This document shows positions 12,711 to 24,359 of a DNA stretch of 64,000 nucleotides, piece by piece. The first letter of the stretch is position 1. Each line of letters begins with the position of its first letter. The DNA comes from Flammula alnicola (taxonomy: Eukaryota > Basidiomycota > Agaricomycetes > Agaricales > Strophariaceae): positions 144,071 to 208,070 of the forward strand of contig JADNRV010000098.1 of assembly GCA_015499995.1 (NCBI GenBank), read 5' to 3'. The notes under the pieces were generated by a model, which had not been told where the DNA came from, did no database searches, and worked only from the letters and a program-made list of their open reading frames with translations. Made by a program: the position numbers and the translations under genes.

Positions 12711-13247
12711 GTTATACTGTATGTATATCGTAGTAATATTCGTGCCTCTCGCATCACATCAAGACTACTACTGACGTTTTTTTTTTTTGGACAAAAAATA
12801 ATTGTTCCGCGGAACGCAGCCTTAGGCCAAATCATATGCGACAGCTTTCGTAAAAATGCAATGGGATATCATTTATGAGAAATGCGAGGTGTTGGTGTTG
12901 AATGGGCGTTAGTCTTCCATTACGGCAGAAAAGCAAACAAGAAAAACGAGGACGATTCATGATCGCTACTGCTCCGGAACCAGCAGTGTTCATGATTACC
13001 CTACATCCTCGGACCAAAACTAAGAAAGACACTCCATGAACAGCAGGAAGGTTCTCCATCAAGCTTTGGATGAACGATCCGAGGTCCTGAATGCGCCCAC
13101 CATATCAATGTTCTGCGCAGGCCAAAAAACACATGTCGAAACTTGATGAAGAGTCTCTTGTTGGGTTTATAGTGCTTGACGCGTCTGCGGGCTCCAAGGA
13201 GGTGTGGCCGTGGTATCATGTGGGGCAAGATATCTCGAATTCATAAT
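12711..13247. other. Intergenic, convergent 3' ends
   Basis: This stretch separates the convergent lipoate ligase and NDUFA1 genes. It contains a poly(T) run at about 12,779-12,788. I see no supported gene. Confidence 0.4.
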
Positions 13248-13665
13248 CTAGGTAAGACGCTCTGTGTACCTAACGCTGTTTGTCGAGAATTCAGGCGGCG
13301 CAACAGGATTACTCTAACAATCGCAAATCAGCCATGGCTGTGTAGTAAAATGAACCAAATTACTCACCGATTGCCCTCGTTTATGACCAGTCAGCTGGCT
13401 GTCCCGATTCATCATCATTGCATCCCAATTGTCTATTGAATATCGAGGAGGCTGTATATTATGGAGCATTCGGATTTGTACAAGATCATATAATGCTTTC
13501 CGACACTAACCTTTCCTTGGTTTTGAGCCCTTTGTGTGACGTTTACGAGGGTCCCAGCCACTCCAAACATGGCGGTGAGAAGGCCTAAACATACATTAGT
13601 GAAACGCCACGAATACGTGGAAATCGCGCACCAAAAGGAATGAGTGCCTCCCAAGGAACAGGCAT
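13248..13665 (-). CDS. NDUFA1: NADH:ubiquinone oxidoreductase subunit NDUFA1 (MWFE/NI9M)
   Basis: Four small exons on the minus strand (13,665-13,632, 13,584-13,511, 13,451-13,368, 13,313-13,248) join in phase through GT-AG introns to give 85 residues. The N-terminus MPVPWEALIPFGLLTAMFGV is the single membrane segment of MWFE. It is followed by QNQGKPPRYSIDNWDAMMM and a NRDSQLTGHKRGQS segment corresponding to the conserved RDRRxTGxxRGQ motif of fungal NI9M. A C-terminal NPVAPPEFSTNSV completes the match. The subunit sits in the inner-membrane arm of complex I. The exons are too short to stand out as open frames, but the splice chain and the family match are convincing. Confidence 0.9.
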
Positions 13666-14343
13666 GATGTTTTGCCACGAATAATAGCGACTTCGAATGA
13701 GAAAGAGAAAGAAACAACAGCCAAGATTGAGCAACAGTGTTCGCCGACCGGCTACGATCAGTTTGTGAGTATTTGTGTTTATTTAGCAAGAAGCACCGCC
13801 AAAAGCACACATCCCGACATACGTTATGTAACCCAAACGGAACTGAGGTGGAAACCTGTAACCCACCTCTACCTGTTCCCTTTGGCCAGGACGCCAACGT
13901 AGAGCTGTGTTGTGATATTTCCTACTTTCTATGGTAGGATTCAAGAGCCATTCAATCGCCGGCTTACAGATATCACCGAGTCGACACCGAGTCGGACCGA
14001 CGCCGACAGGCTACAATATTAATCAGATCTCGGGAACTAATTAGTGACTTGAAGCCACAGGTGTATATAATAAAAGACAGGATCTCTATGGGAAAGAGGC
14101 CTGTAAATTTAAGGGTCCTATTCTAAATTATCGGCGATGATTCATATGATCATTGTAGCGTGTAAATGTAATAAGTAAAGGAGAGAGAGGCATAACCGAA
14201 GGACAGAAAGGAGTGGTGCATATTCGGTCAGTAACATAATACCTGGCAGCAGTACATAACAGAGACAAAAGACTGGCGGTATTCGGAGAGGATGAGGCAG
14301 TGACGACAGAGCCAGCTGTCTGCGCAATGAACGGAAATATCGA
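13666..14343. other. Intergenic, no gene seen
   Basis: Probable NDUFA1 promoter region followed by the 3' flank of the next minus-strand gene. No coherent coding signal. Confidence 0.35.
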
Positions 14344-15514
14344 TTACTCCGGGTTGCCACTGAAGCCACCATTTGGACCATTTGGATTGAATACAGCATT
14401 GTTGGCGGGGAGGATAATGTGTGGGTGGAAAGAAGACGCAAGACGGTTCCCAGCGCCACCATCGCTGGCGACTAAGTCAGGATTTGGCATGTACTCTGCT
14501 GCTTGGTTTGCCATCTCGAGGTGTCGTATTTCGCGGACGTCGGTTGGGTACGGGAAAGAGGACTCAAGTCTCGAAGACGAGTTATGTGCGCTCGGAAGAG
14601 GTTGCTGGGCAGGATGTGGATGACTTGGTGCCAAAGAGGAGCTCCCGTGAGTGTACAAATTTTGCTGGGAGTTCTCCGCCGCTTCTCGAGAAAAGACGAT
14701 CGGATACGGGTTTGACGACAAATATGCCATCCCGAGGTATTGCGGTGCGCGGACGTCGGTTGGATACCGGGAAAAGGACTCGTCACTTGAAGACGAGTTA
14801 TGTGCGCTCGAAGAAGGTTGCGGGTCGGGATGTGGATGACTTGGTGCTAAAGAGGAGTAGAAGAAGAGGTTCGCCTCTTCAGCCGAGGACCTTCCAGGAG
14901 TGGGCAAATTTCGATGGGCGTTCTCCGCCGCTTCTCGATTAAAAGGGGGATGCAAGGGTTGGTGGTGTTCATCAGTCGTTCTACCCAGCTGATCATTATA
15001 ATCAACCAGAATAGCTGTCTCGCTGGTTGGAGGTGCGTGATAAAAATAATCTGAGCCATGTGCGAAAGGCGTAGATGGAGTGGCCGCTTGAGAGGTCCCA
15101 TTTAATGTCGAAGAGACACGCGAGATGGTTTGCCCCACGATATTACGCGGGGTCTGGAGAGAGGGATGACCAGCGTTGTGCTCCAGGAAATGTCTTGTTG
15201 CTTCTTGATCATCGAATTGTATCCCAGAAGGGGTGGGAGGGAGGGGGTATGCATCAACCTCGTACTGAACGCTCTGAGGGTCCGGACTGGGGGTATCTCC
15301 ACTGTCGAGAGAATTTTCCGGAGCGTCATCGCGCCTACTGTTGGATCGCATATTCTGCAATCTTCCAAAAGTGTGGTGAAAGCGCTACCAGGTGTCTATC
15401 AGCAATAGCGTCAAGGATTCGCAGAACTATGCATACCGCTGGGTCGATGTCGCGCAACCTCTTATGGACGGATTTGGAAGTTTTCTTGGGCATTTCCTGT
15501 TTCTTCGAGCGCAT
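14344..15514 (-). CDS. Hypothetical Ser/Pro-rich protein with an internal duplication
   Basis: Exon 1 runs 15,514-15,437 (MRSKKQEMPKKTSKSVHKRL) and joins through an intron of about 82 bp (GTATGC...TTGCAG) to a long exon ending at 14,344. The N-terminus is strongly basic; the rest is low-complexity, rich in Ser, Pro, His and Asn. Two tandem segments of about 65-75 residues repeat: each contains REAAEN, then SSLAPSHPHP, SAHNSSS and YPTDVR, in that order. I do not recognise the family. A disordered regulatory or nuclear protein would fit the composition, but nothing in it identifies a function. Confidence 0.6.
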
Positions 15515-17230
15515 AGGTTGAGAGATGAGGAGCCTTAAGTTGGGAGAACACAGTGATGAATAAATAGTCTAGCATTGGCGCGTCTCTAACCATTTGAAGA
15601 AGCGCATCTTCAACCGCGAGGCAGTGGAGTTTGCAGTTCCAGGAGCGTGTTATGCAATATTAACACCAGGCCGCGAGTCCTGCACTCGGAGAGAATGCTA
15701 CAGTTCGTCCACAAAGTCATTGGACCCTTGATAAACGCCAATGTCAGATCACAAAGTGACCATAAAAAACGAGCCAACTGCAAGCCGCAGTTTGCATCGT
15801 GGTTAAACATGATCATGAGAGGCAATTTCAGAGTCCCAGAACATCCTCCAAGCCAAACAAAAACAATCCAAGATGCGCCGCAAGTTCCGCCGCCCAAGGT
15901 CTTTCGCATACATACAACCACAACCACCAAAGACTAGCCTTGCATCCTTGACAATTGTACTAACATGCAGCTGTACCCAGGTGCGATAAGTTTGATGAAC
16001 CATGCCTTCGTAACTCGTGGGCCTATTTAAACGATCTTGGCTGATCTTGGTCCGAAGATCTGGACCCATCAGTTTGTTGGTTATCAGACGCCGGAAGAGC
16101 ATCGAAGCCGCTGCGCGACAACGACTGCCCTCGAAACGCTCGAAGGAAGAGATCTGTGAATGATCCGGGATTTGCAAGGTAACCAGAAGCCTTTCAAATT
16201 GCAGAGAATGTAACGGCGGTCAACACATCATCTTACATTATGCTTATCGCCCTCTTATTTTATTTCAGACCCAAGATCCGAATGCTCTTCTTGTCAGTGC
16301 AAGGTACCTCGCCAGTTACGTAACTTCGTGCGCCCTTTTAGAAGCCTAACACTACCTGGGACTAAAGTCTTTCTGTATTCTAAACGTTAAACCTGGCTTA
16401 TTGTTGACTTCATACCAAGTTTACAAGATTGCGTCTGTGTACATCCTGTCGAAAGCGATAGTTTCAAGTTACCATTACGTCCTGAAATTCTTTCTGAATT
16501 CTTATGGCAACTTTGTGTATCCTAGAAGCTTGGAGCTATCGCTCAGTCTCGTTTCATGGGAATGTACGCTTTTAGATCGGATTCAACAGAGTTAATACAG
16601 CACATTCACCATCTATCTGAATCCTAACATAACCATGACTGTGCTGGCAGGATGCTGCACCCTTGCACCCTGCCAGCGATATTCTTTACGACCCTGTGTG
16701 TGTGCGTGTGTGGAAGAGCACCGTCGGGCTTGATTGCAGCCAACTCACGTGTATCAATCAGTACTCGTGGGATTAGCGGGGGTGGTCAGCATATACTGTG
16801 TGCGAGGGACCTATAAGCGCCCATCTAAAGTAGGAACATTACGACATTTCCGGACAGTTCGCTAATTTAACAGCCGCGAATACTTCGACTTATTCAAAGG
16901 GGTTCAAATGTTTCCTTTGACGATAAAATTTAATTAATTTGATTCTCGCTTGCCCCACTCTCGTGGCAGATTGATAGTAGACGAGAATCACATAAATACA
17001 GAATTGAACAATAGGCGCTGAGACTTTCTACTAGCGGGAAACAGGTATCGTACAGAATGTGAGTGGTGTTGCTGGCTATGAATTCAATCGTCATATAACG
17101 ACGAGATACCGCAGTAAAGTTGAATAAGAACTCACTATACTGCGATACAAGAATTAAGAATGTCCAGAAAAAGGTCCAAACACAAAGCGATCGTGCCAGA
17201 GCCGATCGCCCATATCTGTGATAGGCACAC
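15515..17230. other. Long gene-poor stretch
   Basis: A 124-codon minus-strand frame at 15,803-16,177 has no recognisable domain and no convincing splice partners. A short TG-rich run occurs near 16,695-16,712. Otherwise nothing can be supported. Confidence 0.35.
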
Positions 17231-17231
17231 C

Positions 17232-18290
17232 CTATGATAAACGTTTATCAAGAGACATGAAAAAGGTGGGCACTCTGACCACTGGCGAAAGTTCCGTTGC
17301 ATTGACTCCGGGCCACCGGACGTCGTTGTTTAGGAAAGCTGCGAGGTAGGGTCTCTCGCTCGTTTCCTGCATGCATCGGACAGGAATACTGCGGCGCTGT
17401 TCGCAAATATTATTAAAATCAAAAGTGAATCCTTCGACTGCCTTAGAAAAAAAAATCTTTGAATGTGAAGGAGGGGGAAACGGGGAAATCAAGGTAGTAT
17501 GTTTGACCCGGGAAATCGGAATTTGGGTCATTCCACTGGGTGATTTCGTGGCTAGGAGGCGCATACTCCACAGGCATCATTTGTTGCGGTAAAACCTCTC
17601 CTATTGATGTACCGCCAGATGCATGGGGAATAACCTCGTGCCAGCTGATTGAGTTATGGTCTAGCGGTAAAGCTGAAGATTGCCGGAAGTCGATCATTTC
17701 CATGCATAATTCATTTAACGGAATCCCTTGATTTGTGTGTACTGCGTCGAGGATGGCCTCACTTATTTCGTAGATTTGAGGGATGCTTTGAATATATTCA
17801 GGGTGGTTATCAGTCTGCAAGGCGACCACCATATGAGGAGGACAAGGAACACGATACTCTTCTAAACGGGGGTATGATGCAGAGGAGCCGGGTTCCGGTT
17901 CCACGGCGGAGGGTCCTAAACGCACTGGGGCGGTAACATGAGCGGACCGTTTGAACCTGTCCTGCAGTACGTGGTGGGCTAGACGGTAATTTTTGTTGGT
18001 AACTTGGATAGAGGTAGTCTGCCCGTTATCAAGTACGCCACAATATGCTGGTTCCGGACTCTGGGTTTGGGATGCTTCGACTTCAATCCTACTGTCGAAG
18101 CCATGCTTGGTGTCCTAATGAGTACACGAACATACGTTAATAGCTGATAGCGGAAAAGTTTAAAAAACACTCGCCTCCTTTTTTAGGTCCTTCAGTTTTT
18201 TGTGACGAGCGCGGTAGACAGGGCCTTTGAACGGCCGCGGGAAACCTTTCTTGGTTGCTTCATGACAGCGGAATGGGAAAAGAACGGCCA
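17232..18290 (-). CDS. Hypothetical protein, possibly transcription-factor-like; frame breaks at an A9 run
   Basis: A minus-strand exon from about 18,290 reads RRKLAVLFPFRCHEATKKGF and RARHKKLKDLKKE. After an intron ending at about 18,116 it continues DTKHGFDSRIEVEASQTQS and a long acidic, Pro-rich region (EYRVPCPPHMVVALQTD, HNSISWHEVIPHASGG). The frame stops at 17,443 directly after a homopolymer of nine A on the plus strand (17,447-17,455). Shifted by one base it would continue another 65-70 residues (FTFDFNNICEQRRSIPVRC ... FFMSLDKRL) to 17,232. The basic Cys/His segment faintly recalls a degenerate C2H2 finger; this is weak. The 5' exons and start were not found. Confidence 0.45.
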
Positions 18291-20230
18291 ACTTTCGTCG
18301 ACTCGGAGCTAATATCCTTGATCCATTGACAAGACCAAGCTAATTTATGACTGTACGAGCAGGTGCACCGAGTCATTTTCTCGAAGGACTTGAGTCATGG
18401 ACATGTTCCGTCAGCTAATTTAGTCACCTCGTCCAATAGCGCACGCCGCAGCTCCTGCTACATACCGTGGTTCTTTGTAGTGGCTATGTGCGCGAGACTC
18501 GATATCATTACATGGCGCCAGAATCGAGTCTCCTTCGGGCCCTTTCTTGAAGCACGGAGCTTGAATTTAGCTGTAGTTATGGTTAGTTCCGTCATGACGG
18601 CACCCGACGGCAGTGCACCCACTGACAGATGACGCTCGTCGGAATTGCTTGCATTCGGGAATAAGCCGGCAACCAGGATCTGTGGCGTTGTCGCGTTCAG
18701 GATTGCTCGTAATCAGTGGGAAAACTCACCAGAAGTTATTGTGAGCCTTCTGCGATCCACAACGTGAAATCCAGTAGCATATCAGGCGCCACAGATGAGA
18801 TCGACACCAAGTTGCAATGATCTCCACATTGATGGCGCCTGTTTCCCCTTATGGAAGGCGCTCTGCGCCACGCAGGTGGCGACTCATGCATACTCATGTT
18901 GAAAGCCCAAAAAGACGCATAAAAAGAGCTGTTGAGAGTATGAGCACGCCGGTATGCCCGAATGTGGAATGTTCCACTCGCGTCCACGACATTCCTGTCT
19001 CTTCCCCCTTATTCTCACACACTGTAGATAGCATTAGTTCTTTCTACGTAGTCTACACAATTATGTACATGAGCGCTCGCTCACGAGTACTCAGTTATAA
19101 TCTAACTTTTTCCCCCAACCCAAAAATCTCTGCGTGAACTTAAGTAATTAAGTAAAAGGTATAACTGCCATTGCTGTATCGTAACGACAAGCCTTTAAGT
19201 AGGCATCTACCTACGTACAACTTCAATAAGAGCCAAAAAAAAAAAAAGGATCGACATGCGGCCAGACGCGTCTGATTTACCTTCGATCTGTTTGGCTATT
19301 ATTACCCAAACACATGAAAGGCAGACCTACGTTCGCTCCATTTTCAGAGCTCAAAGCTCATTTCATGCCATATACTTCTTCCAAGTTAAATTTAAAATAC
19401 TGCAAGTGCGATAGAAACCAGGTTTAAACATTGGAAGAGGCGACCTCGCATTTAAGCGCATCAATTTGCCATTCTTGACTCAGAACAGAGAAGCACACAT
19501 CGCACCGCCTTTGTGGGTCCATAAGTCCGAGAAATCGGAAACGCATTGATTCACTCGGACTAGTACAAGACAATTTACCATGAGTCATAGTGACTCTAGC
19601 AACAAACCTCTTGATTCATAGTTGATTTTTTTTTATCCCGCCACGAGGGATCCGGAGAATGATCGTAGCACATTTACTGTAAATACGTCTACTAGTCGGG
19701 ATGATTTACTTTAATATACTGTACGTAACATCCTTACTACTGCTTAGAAGGATTTCCAGTAAGTACACTTGTATATGGGCGCCAAACATGGGATACTTAT
19801 CGGAATCCATCGACACTGGCGATGAAATATCCACTCACACGTTCACATAAATGACGAGCACTGGCAGTTGATTCGAGGTAGTTACCTAGTAGTTACCTGA
19901 GTTATCTATGTAACGTACATAGTTAGCGAAGATTCATTCTATCATTCTATGATTATGAGGGTATGTGATCGCGGGTTTGTGACAAATCTGCCCTATATGT
20001 GTCTCCTAATTTCATTCACCTCTAATCATGGACTCCGATCATGATCATCGGAAGTCAAAAGCGACATACCGTTCTTTTGAACTTTGTATGCCACCTGTCG
20101 AGATCAGCAAGGCTGTTTACTTCAAATCACGACTCCCAGCCAAATAGAAAAACCGCGGAATATAAACAGATATACAGATGTTGGATAGTAAGGAATATAA
20201 TAAGCATGTGCTATGATCTATAAGTAATGC
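18291..20230. other. Intergenic and possible upstream exons, unresolved
   Basis: 18,300-18,640 may contain 5' exons of the preceding minus-strand gene, but no phase-consistent chain could be found. The rest is non-coding and includes A/T homopolymers near 19,236-19,248 and 19,627-19,634. Confidence 0.3.
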
Positions 20231-20265
20231 GATATGGATGACCAAACAAACATAAAACCGGACTG

Positions 20266-22557
20266 TTATCTTCTCCTAGTCATTGTCCTTTTACCAGGTT
20301 TAGCATGGATTGTGGAAGGCGGTAGCTCGCCGGTAGAGGCTGAGGAGGAAGCGCTGAGCGTGGCATCATTCTCTTTGAGCCGACGAGCGCTCGGTGCAGG
20401 CCTTAATCGGGTGGAAGATCTCTTGGGCGCCGGTACCTCCAAGAACTTGCCTTTCTGCAGTTGTGGAGGAGGGGAGGTAGCATGGCGGGCGACTCGCGGT
20501 CTTATCGGGCGAGCTGAGTTGATAGCTCTCGCTGATGATCGTACCACTTTCCGTCTCTTCTCCTCAGGAGGTATCTGTTCCTGTGCCTCCTTATCAGCAT
20601 CGCTGCTGGAAGGCGTTGCTGCTATGTTCTCGTCTGCACTGCTACCAGTACTTGTAGTTGTCAGGTGCTGAGGAATGCTGGGTTTCGAATCATTCCGATT
20701 TTGGTTCACCAGAGTGGCCGCAACTTGGTGCAGGTCATCATCGGAGCCATCGTCAGAGCCCTCGTCCTCGACCTGACGAACCCTATTCGTAGTGTTCAAC
20801 GCATTCGTACGAGGATAAGAACGCTTCTTTCCAATAATAGAGGACTCGGTATTCGACTTCGGCGCAGAAAGAGACGAATCGGAGGAGTCCTCTTTGGTTC
20901 GTAAAGATGACCCATTATCGGATGTAGTCAAGGCCGAGGCTCTGCTAGGAACGCTGGCAGCAGAAGAGGCCGACACCAGCGAAATAAGCCGCCGAGGCTG
21001 AACCTTAGATCTGAGAGATCCCATAGGCGGAAGGGGCGTCCGAAGCGTGATATTAAACTCGTCCTCGTCCTCGTAATCATCGGTAGACATGCTGTCATCC
21101 GCATCGTTGTCAATGTTGGGTGAATTCCCAGAGGTAGTGGTGTATTTGTCGCTCAAGTCGCCAGCGGGGCTGGGATTCAAGGGCTCACGCGGCGGCAGGA
21201 GCGACTGGCGAAAATCCTGATGGGTCTTTTCTTCGTCAATTGCAGGATATATAGACAAGGAGGCTGTCACTAGTCTCGAGGTCGTTGCTAGCGGTGTCGG
21301 TGGATAGGCTGACGGAAACGGTGGGTATTGTCTCCATTCGTCGAGTTGCTCTTGTTCGTAAGCGAGGACAGCGTCTTGAGTTGACTGTCGTATGGTGAGA
21401 TCGGCCTGGGGGACTAGAAGATCTTCATCTGAAGACGAGGCCCTTGGTGGGTACCAGACTTGATGGTTGCGGGAAGTATCTCTTAAAGGTTTGAAGAGAT
21501 CGGGTTCGACGTTGGGGCTGCCACTGTCTCCTGACGACACAGGGCGAAGAACACTCTTTGTATCTGTGCGCGAAGGGGAGCCAGATCGACGTGTTGGCTC
21601 GAAAAAATTCGGCTCCAAATTCTGGTTTTCTGAAGCTTTGCCGCGGACCGTAGCATCGCCTGATGGTCGTCGAATTTGATTGTCAGCCGGAGCTTTTCCT
21701 CTTGTGAATTTGCGCATTGAAGCATCGACAGGTGGTGTTCGATTTTGACTGTCAGCTGTTGCTATTTCCCTCGTAGACTTGCGTACTGGAGCATCACCAG
21801 ACGATCGTCGACTCGGAGAGTCAGTCGAAGCCTTGTCTCGACTGGGCTTGCGTGGAAACTGAACCGGGGTGTTATCTGCTGCTCTGGTGGCACGGGAGGA
21901 AGCCAGAAAAGAAGTGGGCAGCTCCGAAGTATAGACTTCATTCGAGGATTCTGATGACTCTGTCTCCAGTTCGGTCTCGAAAGGCTCGTAGTCTTTGCTG
22001 AATCGCTTCCGCCACCATTCTATGCCGAGGTGGACAGGGTACATTGATACAGCAAAGAGAAAGTCCCCGACCATGAGCATAAGCTCGAGTACACCATCAA
22101 GTGTGCGAGTATAAGGCTTGACAAGAGGTCGTATGAGATACAGATAAATAGGCTCTGCTCCCTGAGAAAAAAAGAGTCGAGTTATAGGCGAGACAGTAAA
22201 TGAAGTGCAACACACTTACTCGTGCGCGCGTGAGGATTAGAAAGAGAAGAGCCAACGATTTGAACTCGTCATAAAATGGAATAAAGAGGCAGACAATGCT
22301 TTCCAGAATGCGTTCGTACAACGACAAAGAGACCTGTTTTATTCATAAGCTTTTATTCCTGCTGAACAATTGAGACTCACCCAAACAATCCAGACAGCCA
22401 GACAGCCTTTCATGTCGCGCTTCCTCTGCGAAACTGCGCGGACACTCGGGCGACCTGCATTTCTAGATGATGGTGGTGGATCCTTTAGAGTCTTGTAAGA
22501 GTCGTAGATGTTCAGAAAGAGCATAAGCAGGCGGAGAATTGGGACGAATAATGGCAT
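20266..22557 (-). CDS. REEP/HVA22 (TB2/DP1) family ER membrane protein with long disordered tail
   Basis: Three exons (22,557-22,381, 22,333-22,220, 22,161-20,266) give about 730 residues. The first 170 contain the TB2/DP1/HVA22 domain: hydrophobic MPLFVPILRLLMLFLNIYDS, then KRDMKGCLAVWIVW, YERILESIVCLFIPFYDEFK and EPIYLYLIRPLVKPYTRTLD, matching the membrane hairpins and the PFYxExK motif of REEP5/Yop1 proteins. These proteins shape tubular ER by wedging hairpins into the membrane. The remaining 500 or more residues are Ser/Thr/Pro/Asp-rich and apparently disordered, with repeated RRSSGDAPVRKSTR-like units, and end in a very basic GKRTMTRRR. Classical Yop1 is only about 180 residues, so the tail is the notable feature. 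Confidence 0.85.
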
Positions 22558-22829
22558 GGTTCAGCGAGTTTAAGTTGTAGAAGAATTCTTCCGGAAGAGG
22601 TTCAGCACAATGCTACTGTACTATGGGTTGCATGTATGGCAGATCCTTCGCCCCGCAGCCTCGCACGCGGTCTAGGGCAGTTCTTGAACTTTGGGGGAAG
22701 AGGAGAGGAGAAATGCACATGTCCTCGAGACACCAGTGCGGCACGTTCAGAGGGCTTACATAATCCAAATAAGGTCCCAACAATTGTAACACTCTTTCCC
22801 GCTCTTTCCCAACTTCTCTTAAAGCTGGG
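22558..22829. promoter_or_regulatory. Divergent promoter region between the REEP gene and BUD31
   Basis: Only 272 bp separate the two divergent start codons, so the genes must share or overlap promoters. No canonical TATA box is evident. Confidence 0.4.
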
Positions 22830-23504
22830 ATGCCGAAGATCAAAACAACCAGGACTAAAGCACCTCCGGAGGGCTATGAAGACATAGAAGGGGTAATATT
22901 TTATGCCTTTTCTACGTTGATAGCAAATGATTTAAGCTGCTCATTCCAACCAGATCCTGGACGACTATGCAAAGAAGATGCGAGACGCAGAGAACGAATC
23001 GCATGAGGGCAAACGCAAGGCAGAATCTCTCTGGCCTATTATGCGAATTTCCCATGCACGCTCGAGATACGTCTACGAACTGTATTACAAGCGAGAAGCT
23101 ATTTCAAGAGAGCTTTATGACTGGCTCTTAAAGGAAGGCTATGCGGATGCAAAGTACGTCGTTAACGTCTCCTCCACGATACTTTGCGTTGATAATCATA
23201 AAATCTTCGATAGTCTCGTAGCCAAGTGGAAGAAGACTGGTTACGAGAAACTTTGCTGCCTTCGCTGCATTCAAACTAGGGTATGTAGCATGTGTTCATT
23301 CCTGAAATCACATTACACTGACAACATTCGTAGGACATGAATTACCAGGGCTCCACATGTATCTGCAGAGTACCCAAAGCTCAAGTCAGGGCTGGAACTG
23401 TTGTCGAATGCGTCCATTGTGGTACTTGCTCTTTCCGTTTTCCAGTTATTCATTCATTACTGAGCTCTTCATTAGGTTGTCGTGGATGCAGTTCCGACTC
23501 ATGA
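22830..23504 (+). CDS. BUD31: Pre-mRNA splicing factor BUD31 (G10 protein)
   Basis: Five exons (22,830-22,892, 22,954-23,153, 23,214-23,280, 23,334-23,421, 23,476-23,504) join in phase. The protein is almost colinear with the highly conserved G10 family: [20 protein letters not shown], then [40 protein letters not shown] and [20 protein letters not shown], ending with the Cys-rich zinc cluster CICRVPK...ECVHCGCRGCSS. BUD31 is a core component of the spliceosome (Bact and C complexes, SF3b-associated). Length is normal and every expected cysteine is present. Confidence 0.97.
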
Positions 23505-24359
23505 TGTTTTTTTTCTTTCCAAGCTACAGTTTGTTTTGCTTGATCACTGGAAGACAGCGTGCTCATGGAATACGTATCTAACTGCAAGTCAACTCAGTCA
23601 GATAATGGGTTCAGGCCTAAAGAAAGGCCTACTAGTGTCTGCTTCCGTTACATTCCATTCCCATCCAGCAACACTCAGGCACTGATGTTCCATCTTTCTC
23701 TGGTATGTTCTCACTCGTATCACTTGGAATTCCTCGTTGTGTTTGTCGCCTCTGTATCTTTGCAAGTGCTATGAAATTATCATATTAAATACTTCGTTAT
23801 CTCCACCTAACTTTGATCTTTCGCGATTCTTGACTCTCTTGGTGCTTCTTTCCATATGCATTTTGATGGAATCTTTAGTGTGAGTCTTATTATACCCTTC
23901 GGCATTTCGTCTTATTAATGCCCAACAGGTTCTCAGATATCCAAGCTCCTTGGAAATTCCAAGATTGTGTCTACGACTCTTTCTGATACTCTCGCTAAAC
24001 CAAATGCCCATTGATTGTGGACTTCCCTTCAGTTTTCTTGCTTTCGTGTTATATTTTCCCTTCCGTTTAGAATGGCCTAAATCGTCTCCGCAGTCCATCG
24101 ACATATACTTAAGTACACCGCCTTCGCAACAGTTGATTGCGTATGTGTGTGTTTTTTGTGGTTAAAAGCTTTCCCCTCAGATACGACATCGTTTCGTAAG
24201 TATGAACGTCGTGAGACTGAAGCTAGCGTTCTGTCCATGCCTTATAGCCTCCTATACCGTCGTCGTCGAACTGGCCAATCAAATTGTCCACATATCGGCA
24301 AGAGCTGTCACTGAGCAGGTACGTTTACTATAATCTGCTTTCTGTGGCAAGCTAAGTCG
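23505..24359. other. Intergenic between BUD31 and the antiporter pseudogene
   Basis: T-rich sequence. A frame near 24,200-24,320 could be a 5' exon of the antiporter relic, but it was not recognisable. Confidence 0.3.

Noticed and set aside
13433..13897. 154-codon minus-strand frame as one protein
   Set aside because: It reads through introns of NDUFA1; the spliced four-exon model explains the sequence far better.
17655..17680. TGGTCTAGCGGTAAAG resembling a tRNA A box
   Set aside because: No matching B box or acceptor stem downstream; the stretch is antisense to a coding exon.
20234..21113. Plus-strand frames opposite the REEP gene
   Set aside because: Composition mirrors the Ser-rich tail on the other strand; no independent motifs.
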